64,000 nucleotides of DNA, taken from assembly GCA_001466705.2 (NCBI GenBank), contig LATX02000221.1, positions 277,693 through 341,692 of the forward strand, given 5' to 3'. Numbering within the stretch: position 1 is the stretch's first letter; each line of letters begins with the position of its first letter. Below, piece after piece: positions 10,512-23,882 of this stretch. Source of the DNA: Moniliophthora roreri (taxonomy: Eukaryota; Basidiomycota; Agaricomycetes; Agaricales; Marasmiaceae). The notes under the pieces were generated by a model. The model worked only from the letters and a program-made list of their open reading frames with translations. It did not search any database and was not told the DNA's origin. The translations under genes and the position numbers were made by a program.

Positions 10512-13500
10512 TATTTCTCGTGGTAGCAGCAAGGTATCTGGTAGAGCGCGGCGTGTTTGCCATGGTACCTGGTGAGAATTGTGAAAGTTTGAGGAGTCGG
10601 GCCGACATCCATTGGGCCCTGACTCATACGTCACGCTGAAGGATAAACAACTGGCAATAACGCGTATTGGCTCGTGATGGTCACGCCACCGATTTTTCTT
10701 TCACTCCATCGTCAGTATAATCCTTCTTCTCTATTCAATACACGCTATAATTAACGAACACTTTTACTTATAAACTCAAGCTCAAGGAACGAAAAGAAAT
10801 GCGTTCAATTTGGCAAGCCTCAGAGGGAGTTGGAGATTTAGGAGGTAATGACATTCAAGGCATAGGCCAAGGCAGTGGCACGCCACATATCATGATGTAT
10901 GCTGCTTACCACATCTTTCTATACCATCGGGTCGAACATGCATCTGGTGGATGGAACGTGCTTGGAAGTGGCACAAATCGCAAGAAATTGGAAGTCAGGG
11001 TCTCGGGTCCGGGGTGAGCATGTTAACGCCCTATTCCGACACTATGTTGCTGACTGGGCTGATTTTGCATGATTACATGGATTTCAGGATCTTCATATCC
11101 ACTACTACACGAAATGACTCAACATACATTCCTCGGAAACCTCGATTCATGGCTACCAAGTCTGCTACCACTCCATCATTCTCTACCCCGCGAACACACT
11201 GTATGAACGATCGTGAACTTCACGCCCAATCCAAAACTCCAACGCCGTTTTCCAATTTATTCAGTCTTTTGGTTATCCGAGGACCGGGAATCCTTCCACC
11301 TGAACCAGCGGTATTGCAAACTCATTTTACTCCCTGGATGCGCAGTCAATAGTTCCCCGCTATCCAACCTGAATCGTCATCATTCGACAGGGATATGACG
11401 AAAGAACACCTCTCATAGCAGGCATCACTACTCCATGAATGAAATCATGGAGTACGAGTATTTACTAAACTCGCCGTGGATCTGAAGAGCAAAGGCGTTA
11501 CCTCGTTGAGTAGACGACTTTTCTGTCTTAAAACTGAATTTCATCTTGACTTCCACATATCTATATTCTTGAAGCGTCCCTGGTCTTTTTTCGGAAATGA
11601 AGCACGCCGCCTTCTACTCTACTGTGATACTAGCGGTTTTCGCCCTGAAGATCCTGTCAAATGCTTCTATCGCGGCGCACTAAAATAAGTCGCCTTTAGT
11701 GAGTATAGCGCTCTTCACTTCAAGGGAAGGCTAACTGACGTTTCGCAGCTCCACTAACGAACGTTTGACCTTTTCCTGGTCCTGCGATTCTCTGGACAAA
11801 GGGATCGATGCATCCAGATGGGCAGAATTAAGAGAACATGTCACTTCTTTCTTGCCTTTCGACTCAGCGGCACGACTGATTTGGGAGCCACAGCGTTTGT
11901 ATTGAAACACACTGACAGAAATAGCTAGGTGTCCTGGGAGAACGCAGAATGAGAAACTCAGCGAATTCACCGGGACGATCTGATAATCGATAACAAGAAG
12001 CTCGAAAAGGTATGTCTTCGTGGGGCGTGAGAAGTTTGCTGATGGCATTAAGCGTCTTGATTGAAGAGCAAGCTTTCGGGGTCGAAATTTGGTTTTCCAT
12101 TGGGGGATTCGAATTCATATTGTGAGCATCTGGGATATGTGTTCTATATCGTCCGGGATGCTTCTCTACTTTCCAAGTTTATCTGAACATTCGGAGTAGT
12201 ACGCAGCGGAGCAGTGTTATCAGGAAAATGAAGAAGCAAGTGTCAAGGGTAATCCCTGATTTAATGACGAGATATAATCGTAGGTTTACTTACATCATTT
12301 CCGTTTACAGTTGGGCGTTCAGTACTGTTTGTTTGTTGTGGGAGTGACAAGTACAATGTCGATGGAAGGAGCCAGGGTTACGGGTCCGGAATGTCAGGAG
12401 GACGATTTCAGTAATTGACATTGACATTGACACGACCCTAGAGACTGACTTGTTTGGCCATTGTTTCCAGTTCGACGTGTTTGAACAAAACTGATTGAGA
12501 TTCCCTAGGTGACTAACGTTCCGGAACCCCGAGCGGCACTCAATGCCACTATGGGGTCTGGTGACCTTCTTTTTGCCAACTGGCTATGGCCGATAGGGTA
12601 GAATTTGATGCGGGAATCAAAATCGCAGAAATGCACGGAGAAGTCGAACTAACGGAATGTGAGCGAGCCATGTCCTCGATTCTCACTTCTGGTCACCAGG
12701 CTAACGCAGAACTGCCTAGAGCACTAGAAAATAGAATGGATCATTCCAGACTATGTGGTTAATACATGCGTTTAACGCGAGGCTCTACGTCCAAACCAGA
12801 AATGACGAGTATTGACGTTCCGCCAAGGTGTCCCAGTTCCAGGTGTTAAAGCAAATGGGAAACACGAGGCTCGAGCGCCACGTTGCAAAGGTACGATATC
12901 CGCCGAATAAATGTTGGTCCTAATCAATACCTTAATAGGCGAGGTTTCAGAAGGTATTTCAGTTGTATTTCAGCGGACACCTTTCGTGGAGAACGCTATT
13001 CTCGACCTCGAGTGCGGAGGTGCGGAGGTTCGTCTGTCAGGAACATATTTGGACATGTCCGCGGCTCACCTGAGGTTCCCATTGGTAACTGATGGCCTTC
13101 CTTCCTTTGGCCTTCCTTCCCAGTTTGAGCGATGGATATGGTTTCATTCCTATTTCGTTCGGTACCTTCGAAGTCCAGGCGATCGGCTATTTCGGGTCCT
13201 TTAGGGGCCTGCCTGTGCACGAACGCACGCACACACGACGCGCAAAACTCAAATTGTGCCAAATGCACCTCGCTTCGACGGCATGCGAACGCCTTTGTAG
13301 TGCCCAGGAGTCGGGTTGCACGAGCCCGGAGAATCAAAGGGCTTCTGAATCTTGACTCCGATTTTCCCAAGTCTCCCACGATGCAAGTTATTACTGCCTC
13401 TGACTCCGATTGAGTAGGGGCTCATTTATTGTGGGGTATGAAGCGGATCTTGTTCATTGAAGGAGGCAAAGCTTGAGCGATCGGGGAGATCGGCTTGACG

Positions 13501-13801
13501 GAAGCAAAGCAATTGAGTCACGGAAGTAGATCAAAAATGTGACACGTGAGAAGTTTCTAGGGTCGAACGAAAAATTTGGTTCGCTAGGCGCCTCGTGCTG
13601 GTGACAAACTCGTTCGGTCTGGCCTCAAGTAATCTTGTCCTCGAACCACCATCATCCTTCGCCAGTTATCCCCATTTCCCTTCCTTCCTGTGGTCGTCGC
13701 TGTCTTCTTCGTTGTTCTCGCTGTTTCTCGCTATTTCTTTCACACTTGTTCGCTGTCAGGAACACTGGACAAATTCTTCCTTCCACCTTTAACCCAGCCG
13801 A
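10512..13801. other. Long intergenic region, no convincing gene
   Basis: It separates the divergently transcribed transporter and aminopeptidase genes, so it must contain both promoters. Open frames here (for example reverse 11731-12118 and both strands at 12990-13410) are short, overlap on opposite strands and show no family motif. A pyrimidine-rich stretch at 13670-13800 precedes the aminopeptidase start, as is common just upstream of fungal start codons. Confidence 0.4.
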
Positions 13802-16800
13802 ATGGCTCCGCCTCCACCTCCACCACCCCCCATCTGCTTCCCATTCGTAGGAAAGAAGCCAAATCGACGACTATCATTCTCTAGCGCGGAACCTGGCGGA
13901 AACCCTTACAACTCTTCCTACGCGCCTTCACAGATGTCCGGCCACGTAGCCCCAGGAGAAAAGCTCGCCCGACACCATTCCTACTCTACCACATCATCCC
14001 AATCATCCATGGCTTACCATGCAGCCAACGGTCACGGTCCTCCTCCAGTAGCACCGTCCCAAGCGTCTGGTATCACCTTTTTAACGGACTCGGAGAGGTA
14101 CGACGAGATACCCAGGGATGTGATAATGGATTTTGGGAATGGAGCAGGCGGGATCAGGAAGAAGAATGGAAAGCCAAAGCTAATCAGAGGGAACACAATG
14201 ACAGGGAGTAAGAAGAAGCCTCCGCCATCGGTCACGACAGCAGGGGAAGTTGATACCGTGAAGAGTGTTGCCGAGGTGAAGCCAAAGGGTGGTTTTGCCA
14301 GTAAATTTGGATACGGATGGGGGATTGGGAAGAAGAACAAGGAGAAGGAGAGGTTGGCGGAAATTGAGGAGCAGGATCCCGAGCAGGCTTCAATGATGAC
14401 TGGCTCACAGTCTCATTTGCCTGTGTATCAATCCCAGACCTCAATGCCGCCTCCACTTACACCACATCGCAGCAATACCAAGTCCACCCAATTTTCCAAG
14501 GACACAAAGGACACGGGAGACACGTTGGTCAGACGGGATACCCAACGAACTCAGACCACAATGCGTAGTCGCATGACTTACGATAGCCAGGAGAGTGCTG
14601 GCTCACAGCCATTTAATCCTGGTCTCACGAGGGAAATGTCCGGGCGTAGCGGAGGCAGCGGGCGCTCTGGAGGTAGCACAATGAGAGGTGGCGCTGATTT
14701 GAGCAGATCGGGCACTGGGGCATCGCGTCAGACGGATCGGTCTGGTCGTTCAGGCGCAGACCTCTATCGTTCTGCCACAGGTGCATCAGGACGTTCCGGG
14801 GCTGATCTTAGTCGATCAGCTACGCTCTTGAATCGCCGTCCGACTTTGGGACCTGCTGATTCATCTTCTACTTTGGTGGGCAGTGCTTACGAGAGAAAAA
14901 TACGCCCGGATGAAAGTATTCACGAGAAGGTGATGACGGGTGATCGCCTGGAGGAGTTGAGAGCAAAGATGGCATCAGAGAAGGAAAAGTTGGATTTCTA
15001 GTGAGTACTCTTTCCTTACGATTGCAGACACTTTTTTGATGAACCATTTCCAGTGTCGTTCCCAGTGAGGACGCTCATCAGTCAGAATATGTTGCTGCTA
15101 GTGACAAGCGTCGCCAGTACATTTGCGGGTAAGGTTACATCTTTTGCTGCATCTGTTGATCTCTAAATGATGCATTACAGGTTTTCCGGGACCAACGGAC
15201 ATGCAATTATATCACACGACGGGGCTTGGCTAGTGACGGACTCGCGATACTGGGGTCAGGCTCAGAGGCAAATGGACTCGAACTGGACTCTGGTGAAAGC
15301 TGGAGGGATCCGCCAGCCAAAGGACTGGATTGATTGGTTGGTCGTAAGTGCACCGCCGTGCTCATGTCTGCTGCCTAGTCACTTACCACATCACTCAGGG
15401 CATAATTCAACCCAACTCTCGCATTGGAATTGATGGTCGTATGATCTCATACGAGAAAGCAACGCTGCTCAACTCCAAGATCAACAGCAACGGTTCAAAG
15501 CTCGTTTACCCGATCCAGAACCTGGTAGATCTCATTTGGCGAGATAAGCCTGCTAAAAGCCGCGAGCCGGTGTTCATTCATGGTATCGAGTTCACGGGTC
15601 AGGATGCAGGCAAGAAACTGGCCACTCTGAAGCAGTGGATTGCTGAGCAGCCTCCTGATGTACCCAAGTACTCCTCTGCTCCTGTGGAACCCAAACCGAG
15701 TCAGAGGCCGATTGCTACTCTTGTTACAAATTTGCCTGCTATCGGTGAGCGCCATTTCTAATGTAAAATGACATCACGACTAATAAAGATTCAATATAGC
15801 TTATCTCCTGAACCTGAGGGGCAGCGATATTCCTTACAACCCTTTGTTCCACGCCTACTTGTTCGTATCCGTTGAAGGGCCGAGTGTGCTATTCCTGGAC
15901 TCTAGCAAGGTTCTCCCGGATGTTGACGCTTACCTGAACAACTTGGGTGTTCAACGAAGAGATTACGTGGACATCTGGTCGTTCTTGCGGCAACGGGAAT
16001 GGAAACAGGAAGGAAAGATTATCGTCTCTCCACAAACTTCATATACCATCGCTTTGGTGCTTACTCATTTCCGAACGATGGTGTTGCCTTCTTATCCGGA
16101 GCACATGATGTCAATCAAGAACCCGACAGAATTGGAGGGTATGAAGAGGGCATATCTCAGAGATGGTGTCGCTTTCGTGAGTTTCCTCTTCTTATTTCTC
16201 ATTTCGATAGCATCTGATATGATTTTCATTTCCTTAGACCCGTTTCCTCGCATGGCTCGAGTCAAAACTAGCCGATGGATATGACATCACAGAGTGGGAG
16301 GCTGCACATAGACTGACCGAGTTCAGGAGGGTGCAAAAGCATTTCATGGGTCTTGCCTACGAAAATATCAGTGCTAGTGGCGCAAATGCAGCCTTGCCTC
16401 ACTATTCGCCTAGGAAAGACGAAGCGAAGATGATCAGTCGATCCGACGTTTACCTCAAGTGAGTCTCCTCTCTCTCTCTTGTTACTTCTGCCGCACGTAC
16501 TGACGATATGCTCATCTCAGCGACTCGGGAGGTCAGTATCGCGATGGTACCTGTGACACAACGCGAACGGTTCACTTTGGCCGGCCGACGGAGGAACAAT
16601 GCGAGGCCTATACCCGAGTGTTGCAGGGACATGTAAGCGTACCTGTTTTTCATTTTGAGAACTTTATTCTAAGGGCTCTTTAGATCGCCATCGACACCGC
16701 AGTGTTCCCTGAAGGTACTTCTGGTCTGCAACTAGATGTTTTGGCTCGCCGAGCCCTATGGAAAGATGGTTTGAACTATATGCATGGTACTGGACATGGC

Positions 16801-17377
16801 TTCGGCTCTTTCTTGACGGTACACGAAGGCCCTCAAGGATTCTCGAGCGCTGTACCACTTCAAGTTGGGCATGTGGTTACGAATGAACCTGGATTCTGTT
16901 CGTGTCCCTTTTTCCTAGAGCGGTACTTTTAACTGACAATTTGACAGACAAAGAAGGTAAATTTGGCATGAGAATCGAGTCTGCCCTAGCTGTCAGGAAG
17001 TTCAAGGTACGGTTATCGTTTTACTGGTTATTGCATAGGGTCCTGATTGGATTGCGTGAACAGACAAGAGGAGGCTTCAATGGAGACATCTGGCTGGGAT
17101 TCGAGAGACTCACTTGTGTCCCGATTCAGACTAGAATGGTGAAAGAGAGTATGCTCACGAAAGAGGAGAGGCAGTGGTTAAAGGTGCGCATTTTTAATAT
17201 AACTCTAGATGAGTGCTGATCCATTTCATATAGGAACACAATCAACGTTGCTACGAAAAGATCTTGCCTTATCTCAAGGACGACAAACGGGCCCTGAAGT
17301 GGTTGAAGCGTGAAGCGGAACGAGGAGTCGGACTTGCAGGTGCAGGGCCCGGCGGACTCTCAGTGGACTGGGACTGA
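13802..17377 (+). CDS. Xaa-Pro aminopeptidase (M24B) with long N-terminal extension
   Basis: Eleven exons: 13802-15000, 15054-15128, 15181-15343, 15399-15744, 15800-16176, 16238-16458, 16521-16632, 16684-16897, 16948-17006, 17064-17183 and 17234-17377; 1009 residues. From about residue 378 the protein is a full aminopeptidase P, which removes an N-terminal residue preceding proline. [12 protein letters not shown] opens it, and the five metal ligands are visible in [26 protein letters not shown] and RIESA. Residues 1-377 are extra: [10 protein letters not shown], then Ser/Gly/Arg-rich sequence with three imperfect copies of a RSGADLxRSATGAS-type repeat near residues 290-345. An ATG at 14933 would start a standard 632-residue cytosolic enzyme, so alternative starts are possible. 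Confidence 0.9.
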
Positions 17378-19197
17378 GAAATTTCCCGTTTCTCATATCT
17401 TTATTCCTGTCTGGCTAGTTTCTGGGCATGTTTTCTGCATCACCCTCGGTTTCTACCCTGAAGCGCTCCCCCCCCCTCTCAACCTATTTATGTCTCTGTA
17501 ACTGTTTCTTTTCCTACACTTTGCTTCATTTACCACCATTGACCGTGGATGGTTGTTGTACAAATAGTAGGACACCTTTCATCGAGCCGTACGCGAAAAC
17601 CTCATCCTCTCTACGTCCTCTTCGTTCCCCTCGAAACTTCTCTGTTTTGTACTCCTTGTCTGTTCTGCCACATCCTATATCTATCTTCGGAAGTTACTTT
17701 ATAGATTTACCGATACATACATACATACATATATACTGCCTATTCACAACGAATTGTTAGTCGGTAGGACTTACAAATGGACTAGTTTTCTTTCGGGAAA
17801 CCGACATTTTGTACTTACAAATTGCGATCTCTCGCGACGAAAATTTAGACTTGCCGGTGGCTCACTTTACTCTGATACCGCCGGGTGTGCGATAGTGGAT
17901 GATATCTCGTGTCGACCATCCAACGAAGGCCTTCTCAAACACGCTCATATTTTTTTGTACAACTTGCTTGCAAGATATGAAAGGATGAGGGGACCTTTGG
18001 CGAGAAGAGCAGTCAGAATATACTTGACTAGCGGCGACCTTGATTGACAAGACCAGAGATAATCCACAAGGATTAAAATATGAACCATGGCAATTTCGAA
18101 ATCGCAAGTGGTGCGAAGCCCTCAAGCGTGCATCTAGCGGTTCGCTGATCACTTTTCAAAAGCGTTCAACTTGAAGCGCCTTGGGGTAAAAATGGATATC
18201 TTGAGAGTTCTCGTCCAGGGAGGGCTTATTCTACTACTTACATAGTACATCTCGACAATAGTTTTCGTCAACACGTACTGATGCTGCCGTTTTTCCAGGT
18301 CATTGCTGCTATCGATGTTCTGAACGCCAACCGTACCAATCTTTTGAGGAACTCCGATAAGACGTCTTCCTGTCTTCGCTCAATGGATGTCATTCCACTC
18401 GTTTTCTGTGTTTCTTAACCCTGTGTCTTCCAGTATGGGTATATATCCTATCGTTTTGAATGGGTATTTGGCTTGCAACAGGTAAACCACTACGCAGCAA
18501 CATACCAAATACAAGTGTAGCTTTTACAGCGTCCTGACTAGGTCCAGGATAGCATCTACATTTCCGTAATTCTGAAACAGCAGGATCAACGAATCTTTGT
18601 CAAGCGAATGGACATCATTGAAAAGGCACTACTAGCGTACATGAAAACTACAAAAACTATAGGAGAAAAGAAGAGTAATCCATCAGACAGACGCTCCTCT
18701 CGTCGGCTACGGCTTCGAGCACCCATACGGGCACACAAAGCACGAAGCCAAACGTCCTCGAGACTCTACAAACGCAGAGCCATGTTCTCAGTATGAACGA
18801 GGGAGCGCGAATGTCATCGACTGGATTTGAAGAAGTGGCATTTGTAAAAATGCGAGACTCGGTCAGTTTCTATAAAAAGATCCTGATGAGTATGTTCTAA
18901 GGTTTCAAAATTGTTGCAACCAGCTTTTTATATTTTTTCGAGGTGGTCCGTGCGCAGTCCCACAGTCGCGTGACCCCAGGTGTTCCAGCGGCGTTACACC
19001 ATTAGAGCAGAAGAGGCCAAAGAAAGGAATGAAAGCTGTTGCTACACTCGTGTACAGTCCATTCATTACACACGTACACTAACGCATGGCCAAAGCATGT
19101 ACCAAGTACAGAAGAAAACACACAAACAAGTCGTACCGTCATAACATTTCAGGCGAGTCCTAAATAAGTATAGTAGTCCATGAATTTCCATCCAAGT
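17378..19197. other. Intergenic between convergent genes, no gene seen
   Basis: It holds the 3' flanks of the aminopeptidase (forward) and the magnesium transporter (reverse). Small open frames at 17754-18047 and 18608-18796 have no recognisable motif. A short CATA repeat (about 17717-17735) is the only simple repeat noticed. Confidence 0.4.
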
Positions 19198-22027
19198 TTA
19201 GAATTTAGTAGGACCTCCCGACGTCGGGACTAGTCTTATCCCTCCATGTATACTGGTAGGTGACGTCCCATCGCTAAGCTCGTCGGTAGGTGAAGGCGTC
19301 CTTTCTCCATCTTTTCTCCATAAACTAACACTCTCCTCTCTATCATCATCTCCTGCGCCCTTGGGGTACTTCTTTGGTGTTCTCCCTCTACTTCCTTTCG
19401 AACCGCCAGCATCACTGCCCCCATCAAGACTCCTCGCCGAGTCTGTAACGCTCGGGAAACTCAATAGGGTATCCCTGTCAGCGAATACCTCCCTCGAATC
19501 CTTCCTCATCTGAGGAGGCCTGTAAGGCTGATACATCGTCGGCGGTGCAGAGGCCGGATCCTGGTCGTTCCTGCCATACATGGGCACAGACAGAATCTGT
19601 CCTTGCGGCTTCGGTGGAGGCGGCGACGTCGACGACGGGCTTTCTGAGAATAATAACGAGCTATTATTGGTACCAGTGTTTATCGGTCCAAGAGGATAGC
19701 TAGTATCCCCCGAACCTGAGCCCGACAACTGTTGTTGTATCGCCCCCGGGGATACGTGGGCCGGCCTAACTTGATGCATAGCTGTATCGTCCCTAGCATC
19801 GCGATTTCCCGTACCCGGAGGATGATATTGGTGTATTACATCTTGGTTATCGAATTTGATAGTCGGCCGCTTGTTCATCAGTTGGGAATTCGTCATCGAG
19901 GGATCGCTCCTCATCGAACTGGCATCATCACCTCTTGTTGCAGCTGCTAACGAGGGCGAAGGCATCGGTGGGTCGTATAACTGGTGACGTTTAACTCCAT
20001 CTAGAGAGGTATGTTGCTGGGGAGGCGATAACCACGGTTGACCTGGGTCGTATGGTGCAGCTGTTCCTGCCGGTCGTATTCGTATTCCGGATGCACGACT
20101 GCTTTGACTGAGGCGCCTGGCACTGCGTGCACGAATAATAGAACCAACGGTTCCGAAGGATCCTCGTAAAGCATCCATGCCAGGATCTTCGATACCGACC
20201 GCTCCTTTTTCTTCGACAGTCTCCGTGTTTTGGCGTGCCGCTTGTAATAGGATAGTTGAACGACGATCCAACTTGGATAGTTGTACAGGATCGACTTTAG
20301 ACATCTGAAGGATAGTGATCCCAATACAGATAGTGAGGAATCCCATAACGAGAGTGATGATATCGGTTGCGGACGCATGGAGACCTTGGAACAGGACCTG
20401 GGTGGCTGTGAGCAGAATAACAAATAGCAGGGTTTGCCGTGCTTACCACAGTCGTTAACATGGAGAAAAACGTAACTGGGTGAGAAAAACATGAGAAAAG
20501 GCTATGAAAGAAACGATTTGGAGACGCACATATCACATAATAGGTAGGCGTGACTGAGGAACAGTCAGCAACTCGTTGCGTATGGACAGATATAAACATT
20601 ACCCATAGCTAAAAACTCCAGTCAGCGCGATAATGACAACCACTGAGGAGAGTGCTTACCGGTATTGAACAGCGCCAGCGCTACATTTAGATAATACACT
20701 TCCGTAACTGAAACACAACAATTTGTCAGTACAAGATGCATACCACCCTCGGATACGCACTCAGAGTTATGGCGACAAAGCCTATTAAGAAATACATGAA
20801 CCAGTACTTGAACTGTAAAACAAATGTCAGTTGAGCTCGAGATTTGCAAATACGAGGACATACCTGGTTGTCACCTCTAGCAGTTGTAACAATAGCAGCG
20901 CCGAGACCCGTCGTAACGCTGACACTAATACCCCCAATCATACTACACACAGAGATGTACCACAGCATGCTCTTCTTTCCGTATCTATGAAACAGATATG
21001 TCATCAGGATACCGGTAAATCGGGGGGAAAAAACGCACTTCGGGGCAAAGAAGAATATGATGACTAGTGAGGCGGCAATAAGCACCGACGCATAGGCAAG
21101 AAACCCGGGTGCCAAAAACAATTTCTGAAAATCTCGAATCTGTCCGACGGTCTCTTCCTTTGGACCTACAAGGTTTGTTAGATTGAAGATGGTTGATGAG
21201 AACGGCTGGATGGGAGTGTACCGTTAAGAGCAATGATGGTAGATCCAATCTGACGGAGATTGACGGTGTCAGCCGGCGGCGGACAACGAGAACAGAAGTA
21301 CGCACGATACACAGCCCACATCCCAACCAACCGAAGAACGTCAACTTCTCCTTCAGAAATATTGAGGAAAGGATGGCGCAAACGACTACAGATAGTGCAC
21401 CGAGAGGGGTCTGTGATACGCGAAACTCGATTTGAAAAGTAAATTTTGGAGATCGGCGGTTGTAGACGTACGACGACGATAGCTTCCACGAACGCATATG
21501 CTGGATAGAATGGTTCGATAATGAGGTTGGCAGTTTTCAGGTGAAATGGTGAAACTCGTACCACCAAAGTTACAAATCTCTCCTAATATCATCACTGTTT
21601 CCCCAGTCAAAGTTCAGGAATGCGGTCAAGTGAAGCAACCCATAGGGCTTACTGATCATCCCAAGCCACCATAGCCACTATGAGAAGGAAAGATTATTGT
21701 CAGAGACGTCATTCAACTTATCGAAACTGGGTTCCACTCACCGACTTGAGGTATGCAACACCTTCTCCCGCTACTTGTCCAGCTTGAGACTTCAATAACC
21801 CCTTCTTCTTGAACACAAAACTCGAGCCGATGAGTAGGCCCGATACGATAGCCAAGATAATCCCGACAACCTGTTCGAGACATGAATACGGATAACAATG
21901 ACGCTATCGGTGAACCTTGAAGCACCTTGAGGCTGGAATTATTAACGCTGAGACTTGAGTTATCGGAGGACGTTGAAGGCGAGACAGACGACGTGGGTGT
22001 CCCCGTCGACGATACGGACGACGACAT
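19198..22027 (-). CDS. NIPA-type magnesium transporter, 15 exons
   Basis: Exons in order: 21926-22027, 21742-21870, 21653-21677, 21565-21594, 21472-21500, 21306-21410, 21222-21249, 21039-21165, 20864-20984, 20761-20812, 20660-20707, 20603-20608, 20530-20553, 20447-20475 and 19198-20397; 684 residues. Nearly the whole membrane part (about residues 35-300, with about nine hydrophobic segments) matches the NIPA/DUF803 family of Mg2+ transporters: GLLIGSSFVFKKKGL, GEICNFGAYAFVEA, TPLGALSVVVCAILSSIFLKE and MVTPTYYVIFTFFSM. The last 370 residues are a Ser/Pro/Gly-rich, probably disordered cytosolic tail. Exon 12 is only 6 nt (CTATGG); it completes the AMV of the conserved TAMVTPTYY segment. Introns are 49-64 nt. 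The Ser/Thr-rich first 34 residues are not family-typical. Confidence 0.9.
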
Positions 22028-23882
22028 GGAGGTTTTTGGAAAGAGATATCACCCCAGGTCCAAGTGGCGGTTGTTATGCGACTCTGCGAGAGGACCTCAC
22101 AGCCAAATGGAGCCGTTTCCGAATATGGAAGCTATATATAAAAGGGAAGACCTTTTCCATGACGTCCTCCGACGGTCTCCCCTTGTTGTACCCGAACTCC
22201 GTAGTAGCCTGTCATCCTCATGGTTCTAGTTGTGCTCCAATATCTAATTGCAAGAAAATAGCTTTAGAACCGTTGAAGGCTCACTCAAAGGACTTCAAAG
22301 GCTACCTCCGAACTCTCGGATTTCTCAGATATCCTTCCCGCAGCAACAGGTAAGTATCCACATCCAAATCCCTCGGTATCGTGGGGCCTGTGAGGCATTC
22401 AGTTCCTCAAGAATTAAATCGTTCATTCATTCACTGCTGTGTCGGCTGGGCCCGATCTATCAGCGTCCTGGGCTCGAGTACCAGTCGGAGTCCGTAACTT
22501 CCGCGCTGCAAGCTTTCAAAATCACAATGGGTAAGCTCGATTTGCCATGTTCAATTGGTGCAGTGCTGATTGTCACATAGAGCTCCTTATCAGGCCACAT
22601 TTTGAACCTGTGCCGTCCTGCTTCCCTCCCACACAGCTTCAGCTCCCCATCACATGGAGGAAACCAGTGTAATTGAGACCACTTTGAAGTTTCACAGGCA
22701 CAGAAGGGGCGATTGACTTGCGTTTGCTTTGACCTCAGCTCTGAGGAGGAGCCGGGCGTCATCCCCGTAAATGACTTGTGCAACCGACGGTACGCCTCGC
22801 CATTTTATGCTTGCTCGTCTGACTCGCGGACTTTACGTCTTAAGGACATTTTCGAGGTAAACCCTAAGCCCAAAAAATGATCTCAAGGACGGTACATAGT
22901 CTAGCTCCTGCTTCGAAACACCGTGTACACTGAGCGCCGAAAGATCCCTGAAACGTGGTCAATTTTGGGCCCTAAATGTAAGTCCCAAGTAGCACTTTCA
23001 AAGGTCTGCCTCAATATATTTCGTTTTGCCCCCACTGCACAAAGGTGAGCACAGTACACCTCCATTTCTGGAGCAGACTATAATACGCGTCCTCAGGATT
23101 GCCTCAGGATTGCCTCAGGATATGGTTACACGAATTTTGCGGATCACCTTACTCGCTTGTCAAGGTCCTTCGAATGTGATAATTCGACCCGCCGGAGCTC
23201 TTTTTGTACACAAAACCAAACAAAATTTCCGTCGGAACTGACTACTCCTTGATGACACCAAGATGATGCATCACGGCTTCGCATCCCAGCTCTACTTTAC
23301 GCTACCTGTATGGAGCACACGACTCTTACATCCGGGGTATCCGGTCTGCCAAACCTTACGCTGCGCATTATTACAACTCTAGTCTCTTGCCTACACCCGG
23401 ACCCTTCGCCTTTGCGACCTTATAAATTCAGCATGCAGGGCATTGCGGGGGAATGTCACCGTCACTGCAATCCTTGTGACTCGGTTTGGGAGGAGAGTGG
23501 ATACGAAGGCCAACTTACTGCAGCCTATCTACCAAAGGTTTTCATATCTACGTACTCATAGTACTCATCCACACACATTGAGTCTGCTGCTAAACTCGGC
23601 AAAGCTAGGCACCACTGTAGGCGGCACTTCCCTGCATGATATACGGCTAACACTTCGGATGCTCAGTGTTCAAGTGCCCAGGGACCTCTCGGATTTCAGG
23701 CCTTTTTTCCTGGAATCAACATCCTTCAATACTGTAACAGTTTATGATACAATCGTAAGGCAACGTACACTATATGGTAAAGATAACATTATCGATAGCA
23801 CAAATTATAGATATACGATAAGAAAGCGTAAAGCGAGAGAATACGGTCAGAGAACGAGCAAGATGAAAGGGTAGATCTTGTA
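22028..23882. other. Intergenic; 3' part carries the HNH-cluster flank repeat
   Basis: The upstream side is the promoter region of the magnesium transporter (a TATATAAAA string lies at about 22135-22143). Several short open frames show no family motif. From about 23695 the sequence matches the 3' flanks of the reverse-strand cluster genes further right. Confidence 0.4.
23695..23880. repeat. 3' flank repeat of HNH-like cluster, copy 1
   Basis: Shares GCCTTTTTTCC and the string TTTATGATACAATCGTAAGG and following A/T-rich bases with about 27815-27950, 29335-29455 (shorter) and 32735-32905. Each copy lies just beyond the stop codon of a reverse-strand cluster gene, so it marks the edge of the duplicated unit. 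Confidence 0.65.

Noticed and set aside
11731..12118. Reverse-strand frames of 105 and 84 residues
   Set aside because: No family motif and no splice partner that extends them; probably chance.
12996..13413. Overlapping open frames on both strands
   Set aside because: They overlap each other on opposite strands, have no motif and lie in the divergent promoter region.
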